Shown: one piece after another, positions 59,971 through 64,000 of the stretch
Layout: each line of letters starts with the position of its first letter
Numbering within the stretch: position 1 is the first letter of the stretch
NCBI GenBank assembly: GCA_050331295.1
Contig: JBHJGZ010000009.1
Location: 186,001-250,000, forward strand
DNA from: Kuafuiihalomonas sp050331295
GTDB lineage: Bacteria > Myxococcota > Kuafuiibacteriia > Kuafuiibacteriales > Kuafuiibacteriaceae
DNA: 64,000 nt
Reading direction: 5' to 3'
Position numbers and translations under genes: made by a program
Notes under the pieces: model-generated
The model's input: the letters and a program-made list of their open reading frames with translations, nothing else
Databases searched by the model: none
What the model was told of the DNA's origin: nothing

Positions 59971-60648
59971 ATGGATTCAAATGATTTGGCCGAGCTGGCG
60001 CAACAGCTTGGGCGTCCCCAGGGCGAACTGGGGCTGCGGGTCGCCCAGGCCATGCAGGTCAGCAACGCTCGAATGCACGACCGCAGTCACGCTGCATTGG
60101 AGTTGAGTGCGGACATGCACGTCGTCGAAGTGGGCCCTGGTTCGGGCATGCTTTCGGAGCCCGTGGTTCGGTGCTTGGGTGCTCAGGGCCGGTACACGGC
60201 TCTCGAGTACTCTCGCGACATGGCGGACCTGGCGGCAACGCGGCTCCAAGGGCTCTCGGCCGCCCCCGTCTCCATCCACTGCGTGGATGTGTCCGACCCG
60301 AACCTCCAGGTGCCTGTTGCCGCTGGTTCGGTCGATCGCCTTTTGGCCGTCAACGTCGTCTATTTCATCGACGATTTGGACTCGTTTCTGGGTCGAGTCG
60401 CAGCTTGGCTACGGCCCGGAGGGATGTGTGTTCTCGGGGTTCGATCTCGAGAAGTCTTGTGCCAGCTTCCGTTTACCCGCTTCGGGTTTCGGATCCGCAG
60501 TCTGGACACCTATCTGACCGCCCTCGGGCGGGCGGGGTTTCGGGAGATCGCCGCCTTCTATGAAGACGAGGGCCCGACCGACTTCGACGGAATGCAGTTT
60601 TCCCTCGACGCCGTCGTCGTTCGTGCGACGCGCAGCCGGAGCGGATAG
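59971..60648 (+). CDS. Class I SAM-dependent methyltransferase
   Basis: The 225-residue protein has the Rossmann-fold methyltransferase motif I in MHVVEVGPGSGMLSEPVV near 48-65, an acidic residue in GRYTALEYSRDMADLA that binds the ribose of SAM, VSIHCVDVSDPNLQVP and motif IV-like DRLLAVNVVYFIDDL. There is no clue to the acceptor. A short N-terminal helical segment (LAELAQQLGRPQGELGLRVAQAM, counted as two helices) precedes the catalytic domain, as in UbiE-like and small-molecule methyltransferases. It follows the acyl-CoA dehydrogenase closely and may be co-transcribed. Confidence 0.88.
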   Translation: MDSNDLAELAQQLGRPQGELGLRVAQAMQVSNARMHDRSHAALELSADMHVVEVGPGSGMLSEPVVRCLGAQGRYTALEYSRDMADLAATRLQGLSAAPVSIHCVDVSDPNLQVPVAAGSVDRLLAVNVVYFIDDLDSFLGRVAAWLRPGGMCVLGVRSREVLCQLPFTRFGFRIRSLDTYLTALGRAGFREIAAFYEDEGPTDFDGMQFSLDAVVVRATRSRSG

Positions 60649-60774
60649 GCTTCGTCCCCGATTGCCGGCGGCCTCGAATTGCGATGACGAGGGGCTTGGC
60701 GTGATCGCGGATGCGTGTCCTGGGGGGGCGTTCTTCGGGATGCGCTCGACCGACAAGCTTTGTAAGTCACCCGC

Positions 60775-62337
60775 GTGACCAGCGTCCTGACGGTGGTGAC
60801 CTGCGCTCTCCTGGGTCAGGCTCAGGGTCTAGCCCCGGGGTCGGAGTTCGAGCTGAAGATTGAGGGGAACCGCCGCTTTTCAGCGCCCGTGCTTCGTCGG
60901 CTGGCGCGAGTTCCCGAAGTGGCCACCTATCCCGAAGCACTACGGGCTTCGATTCGGCTTCAGCGGGTGCTGAAGGACGTGGGCTTCATTCTCGCCATCA
61001 CGGATGTATTTCCTCGTGACGAACACCTGGTCCTTTGGGTCGATGAGGGAAGCGTCGAGCGAATCGTGTTCCCCGGCCAGTCCCCGCTTTCGGCTGCGAC
61101 CGCTCAGCTTCTGTTCGAACTCAAGAACAATGTCTTCAACCAGGTCGAGTTCGAAGAGCAGATCGAAGAGCTCGAAGCGACAATGGGGAATGACGTGGTG
61201 GGTTATGAGCTCGTCAGACGGAGCCCGAAGAATCCGTTCTTTCAGCTCGACGACATCGGAGCCATCGCAGACACCGTCGATCTCCGAGAGGGAAGATACA
61301 TCCTCGCGGTCAAGCTGGCCCAGCGCTTCGAACCGCCGGGGTGGGCGCTGGACCTTTACGCCACCGGTCCGGATGGACTCGTTTCGGGCGTGCTCTATCG
61401 GTGGGCCAACGTGTTCACTCCTGACGATAGACTCAGCGTTCTGGGGAACGTGGGGATCCGATTCGACCAGGTCTTCTCGACGGATAGCGGCATTCCGGTC
61501 TTCTCGAGGGGGGGCGGGAGGTTTCGATGGTTCTCATCACCGGTTCTCGGCTCGATGCGCCTAGTTGGCGCCGCAGGAGCGTCCTACCTCAACCGCCAGC
61601 GGCTCGACCTTTCCACCGAGACCTTCACTGCTTCCTTCGACCTGCTCGAGCCTTTTGGTGAAGTCGGTGTTCTCTTCGAGCGGGCGGGTCGGGGTCGCCT
61701 TAGCATGACGTTTGGAGCCGATTTTCGGGAGCTCTTGGAGGAAGATCTCCCAGACGATGGGCCCCAACCCACGACGGACGGTATCCTGAGGGGATTCGCT
61801 GAGTTGCGCGGTGACCTTCAGTTGTTTCCGTCCCGGCAGCGCTATCGCGTGGATCAGCGCCTTCAGGTCTCGACGCGCATCCGCACCATCATCACCGCAC
61901 GACCGTATGTCGAACTGAGTCTCAACGCAGAGAGAGCCTTTCCATTGTGGGCATACAGTGAGCTCAAGATCCGTCTTCAAAGTGAGATACTCGGGGGTGA
62001 ATTTGGCCTGCTGGACGAGATCCGGATCTCCGACGTATTTCGCGGGTTGTTCGGAGATACACGATTCACTTCGGCGGTCGGGGTTTTGACCACGGAGCTG
62101 TTCATCTCGCTGCAGCGAGAGTATCTGCGCCTGAGCGTCTTTGCAGACGGTCTGGTCGCCTCCGACTCCCGATTCGTGGAGTCGGAGCGGGACGTTCGGG
62201 TCGGAGGATCATTCGGGGTGGGGATCCACGCCCTCTTCCTCGAGACCATTCAAGGGAGCATCTATGGAGTATTTGGAGGTCTGCAAGACGAATCCTTCGA
62301 CGGCACGTTGAACCTTTCGCTCTCACGCCTGTTCTAG
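60775..62337 (+). CDS. Outer-membrane beta-barrel protein with POTRA-like domain
   Basis: The GTG at 60775 gives a signal-like start (MTSVLTVVTCALLGQAQGLA) and 520 residues. An early POTRA-type segment, FELKIEGNRRFSAPVLRRLA, is followed by two further small domains, and the last 330 residues are alternating strands with aromatic girdles, ending TLNLSLSRLF with the terminal phenylalanine recognised by the BAM complex. The architecture is BamA/TamA/surface-antigen-like but shorter, so it may secrete or insert a partner. The strands have few charged residues. Function is inferred from architecture only. A convergent DUF2911 gene lies 7 bp on. Confidence 0.75.
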   Translation: MTSVLTVVTCALLGQAQGLAPGSEFELKIEGNRRFSAPVLRRLARVPEVATYPEALRASIRLQRVLKDVGFILAITDVFPRDEHLVLWVDEGSVERIVFPGQSPLSAATAQLLFELKNNVFNQVEFEEQIEELEATMGNDVVGYELVRRSPKNPFFQLDDIGAIADTVDLREGRYILAVKLAQRFEPPGWALDLYATGPDGLVSGVLYRWANVFTPDDRLSVLGNVGIRFDQVFSTDSGIPVFSRGGGRFRWFSSPVLGSMRLVGAAGASYLNRQRLDLSTETFTASFDLLEPFGEVGVLFERAGRGRLSMTFGADFRELLEEDLPDDGPQPTTDGILRGFAELRGDLQLFPSRQRYRVDQRLQVSTRIRTIITARPYVELSLNAERAFPLWAYSELKIRLQSEILGGEFGLLDEIRISDVFRGLFGDTRFTSAVGVLTTELFISLQREYLRLSVFADGLVASDSRFVESERDVRVGGSFGVGIHALFLETIQGSIYGVFGGLQDESFDGTLNLSLSRLF

Positions 62338-62344
62338 GTTTGCT

Positions 62345-63190
62345 CTAGGAACTGGAGTCCCATTTTTCGAGCGCCGCCTTCATTTGCTCAGCGTAGAAGG
62401 CGAAAGCACTGCTGTCGTCACCGAGCTCCAAGGCGCGCTTCGCCCATTTCTTCGCTTTGCCGGTCCGTCCGAGGCCGCCCATGGCTTTCGCCTTCATCCA
62501 GAGGTTGAACCAGGTCTCCTTGATTTCGATGGAGCGATCAACCAGAGCCAACGCACGTTCCAGGTCCTGCTCTTGCTCGATGAAATAGCGAGCGGCCATG
62601 GCCGGCGGCTGCCACAGGGAGCTCACCGCGCGTTGGACTTCGGCGTCGACCTGGACCTCGGTCTGGGCGACAATGGGAAGCTGTACCCGCGTTTCCGCCC
62701 ACTCCAATGTCAGAAGCGTCTTGTCGGCTTCGGTCTCGGCGAATCGGAAGGTCATTCTTTCCCTGAATTGGGCCTTCTCAACCTGAGTCTGTGTACGGAC
62801 TACATCTTCCTCCATTGAATAGCTTGCCGATCCTCCACCATCGATTTTCCGATTGATGATGAACGTCCATTCCTGCTCCCCCGGGATTGTGTGAAGCGAA
62901 TAGGTCCCTGCTTCGATCTCCTTTCCAGCCACGATCACCGGCCGAGAAAAGCTGATCAGAGTGTTGGCATTGGCGCCGGTTCTCCAGTGCTCCCCATAAG
63001 GAACCAACTCACCAAAGACGGTTCGTCCCCGCACCGCCGGGCTGCTGTATTCGACCTCCATCTCGGTGAGCCCGACGGTCTGCATGACCCGAGCCAGGGG
63101 ACTCGGCTGGGGAAGCTGAAGCTGCGCTCGGGCCGTCTGGGAAAGGCCTCCGAAGCACAGTAAGGATATGGTGATGCACAGGTGTTTCAT
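62345..63190 (-). CDS. DUF2911-domain secreted protein
   Basis: The ATG at 63190 (MKHLCITISLLCFGGLSQTARA) gives a signal peptide and 281 residues. The mature domain matches DUF2911: QPSPLARVMQTVGLTEMEVEYSSPAVRGRTVFGELVPYGEHW cut into its key parts here, then GANANTLISFSRPV and EIEAGTYSLHTIPGEQEWTF. After it comes a C-terminal helical part with tetratricopeptide-like spacing (ERALALVDRSIEIKETWFNLW; KAKKWAKRALELGDDSSA). The domain is common in Bacteroidetes and deltaproteobacteria and has no known function. The helix repeat may bind a partner. It belongs with the outer-membrane protein genes upstream on the same strand. Confidence 0.8.
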   Translation of the reverse strand: MKHLCITISLLCFGGLSQTARAQLQLPQPSPLARVMQTVGLTEMEVEYSSPAVRGRTVFGELVPYGEHWRTGANANTLISFSRPVIVAGKEIEAGTYSLHTIPGEQEWTFIINRKIDGGGSASYSMEEDVVRTQTQVEKAQFRERMTFRFAETEADKTLLTLEWAETRVQLPIVAQTEVQVDAEVQRAVSSLWQPPAMAARYFIEQEQDLERALALVDRSIEIKETWFNLWMKAKAMGGLGRTGKAKKWAKRALELGDDSSAFAFYAEQMKAALEKWDSSS

Positions 63191-63256
63191 GCGGAGCGTT
63201 GTAGTCGAGCTTGCACCTCCATCCAAGTCTCCCAGAACGCGCATCGGAAACTCGAC

Positions 63257-63931
63257 TCAGAAGGCATCTTCCAGCGGGAGAAGCAGCTTGTCCTTCGAAA
63301 GGCCGAAGAAGTAGTGCACTTCGATTCCCACGAAGATCCCCCCGCTCGTAAAGTCTTCGGACAGCAGCGCCTGACCATCGAGATAAACGTTCAGCTCGAG
63401 ACCTCCACTTTCGTTCTCGCTTCGGTCATAAAACGGAAACCAGCCATAGGAGACGCCACCGGTGATGGCAGCGCCGAACCCGAGGGTGGGGTCGTCCTCT
63501 CGGGTGAGTTCATCGTCGTTTCGCGTCACGCTTTGGACGAACGGCCCGATCGAACCTCGAAACGTGAGCTCGACCTCCTGAAATGGTGCCACGTGTCCTT
63601 CCATGGAAAAGGAGCCGAACGCGCTTTGAAAGCCGTCATTTCCGGCGAAGAAGCCGTGGGCCACGCCTCCGAGCCCCAGCCATGGTCGGACGTATTCTCC
63701 AAAGCGAAGCGTGGCCCCAGCTCCCAGAAAAGAGCTCTCGAGGTCCTCGACCTCGGACGACCCCACCGAGAGGAAACCGGACCGCAGACCGCCGCCGACG
63801 AAGTATCCCTGTTTCGGGGCGGGCTCACGCATCTGCACGGCATCGGTGCTGGGCTGCCCGTGAGAAGTGTGCGGCCAAAGGGCCCATGCGACCGCGAGGA
63901 CCACGGGCGCAAGACTTTGGATGCCGGTCAA
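63257..63931 (-). CDS. Outer-membrane beta-barrel protein (small)
   Basis: The TTG at 63931 overlaps the preceding stop (TTGA); a GTG ten codons on is another possible start. The 224-residue protein has a signal region, LAPVVLAVAWALWPHTSHGQ, then glycine-rich alternating strands (GYFVGGGLRSGFLSVGSS, FLGAGATLRFGEYVRPWLGLGG and others) and the end LLLPLEDAF with a terminal Phe, as expected of an outer-membrane barrel. There are about eight predicted strands. No enzyme motif is visible. It lies between a truncated outer-membrane gene and the DUF2911 gene, forming a small run of envelope genes. Confidence 0.7.
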   Translation of the reverse strand: MTGIQSLAPVVLAVAWALWPHTSHGQPSTDAVQMREPAPKQGYFVGGGLRSGFLSVGSSEVEDLESSFLGAGATLRFGEYVRPWLGLGGVAHGFFAGNDGFQSAFGSFSMEGHVAPFQEVELTFRGSIGPFVQSVTRNDDELTREDDPTLGFGAAITGGVSYGWFPFYDRSENESGGLELNVYLDGQALLSEDFTSGGIFVGIEVHYFFGLSKDKLLLPLEDAF

Positions 63932-64000
63932 AACGTAACCTCGACACCGAGGTTGGGAATGATGGGGAGGCTCGATATCTCTTCGCGTTCCGAGAAGTCG
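63928..64000 (-). CDS. 3' end of an outer-membrane-type protein gene (truncated at window edge)
   Basis: Only the last 23 or so residues and the stop are present, reading SLPIIPNLGVEVTF with a terminal Phe typical of outer-membrane barrels. The stop overlaps the TTG start of the next gene (TTGA). The rest of the gene lies outside the window, so identity is open. Confidence 0.45.
   Translation of the reverse strand, partial: DFSEREEISSLPIIPNLGVEVTF

Overview
The window is GC-rich (roughly 60 % by eye) chromosomal DNA, packed with genes on both strands. The cell is Gram-negative: it carries lipid A and Kdo genes (lpxD, fabZ, lpxA, lpxB, waaA), an OmpH/Skp chaperone, outer-membrane barrels and many lipoproteins. 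A DUF1592/DUF1552 pair, a DksA protein that has lost its zinc cysteines, MacB-type permeases with an NtrC-type regulator and many two-component genes point to Myxococcota or a related deltaproteobacterial lineage. That placement is inference. I saw no tRNA, rRNA, CRISPR array, prophage or insertion sequence.

Layout. 1-7.7 kb: the end of an MMPL exporter faces a minus-strand run of lipoprotein, HExxH peptidase, ATP-grasp ligase, 7TM inactive transglutaminase and M14-like peptidase, with the last four coupled by overlapping start and stop codons. 7.9-10.7 kb: a DksA-like factor, then a CpxP/CpxR/CpxA-like envelope-stress operon. 10.9-15.0 kb: DUF1592 and DUF1552 proteins and threonine aldolase. 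15.1-22.5 kb: an ABC efflux operon (adaptor, ATPase, permease) divergent from a sigma-54 regulator and kinase pair. 22.6-29.2 kb: amidase, a DUF2157/GDYXXLXY pair, a hybrid kinase with a possible STAS partner. 29.3-38.2 kb: glutathione synthetase, a hypothetical gene, enoyl-CoA hydratase, ompH, and the lipid A cluster with an unidentified gene coupled to waaA. 38.3-44.2 kb: E3, lipB, rarD, cupin, E2 and an IclR regulator; no E1 genes are present. 44.2-46.4 kb: a beta-carbonic anhydrase homologue with altered zinc ligands, coupled to a SulP transporter. 46.5-49.3 kb: an ArsC/Spx-like gene and an ArnT-like glycosyltransferase separated by a 73-bp tandem repeat rich in hairpins. 49.3-64 kb: thiL, a PDZ hydrolase, a winged-helix/beta-propeller membrane protein, larB and larC, an acyl-CoA dehydrogenase, a methyltransferase and several outer-membrane proteins.

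The strongest candidates for undescribed biology are the ATP-grasp/inactive-transglutaminase/peptidase operon (1876-7711), the carbonic anhydrase homologue with Cys42Ser and His98Glu changes (44230-44871), and the alternating 73-bp repeat array (46938-47257). Function calls rest on motifs read by eye; no database search was possible.
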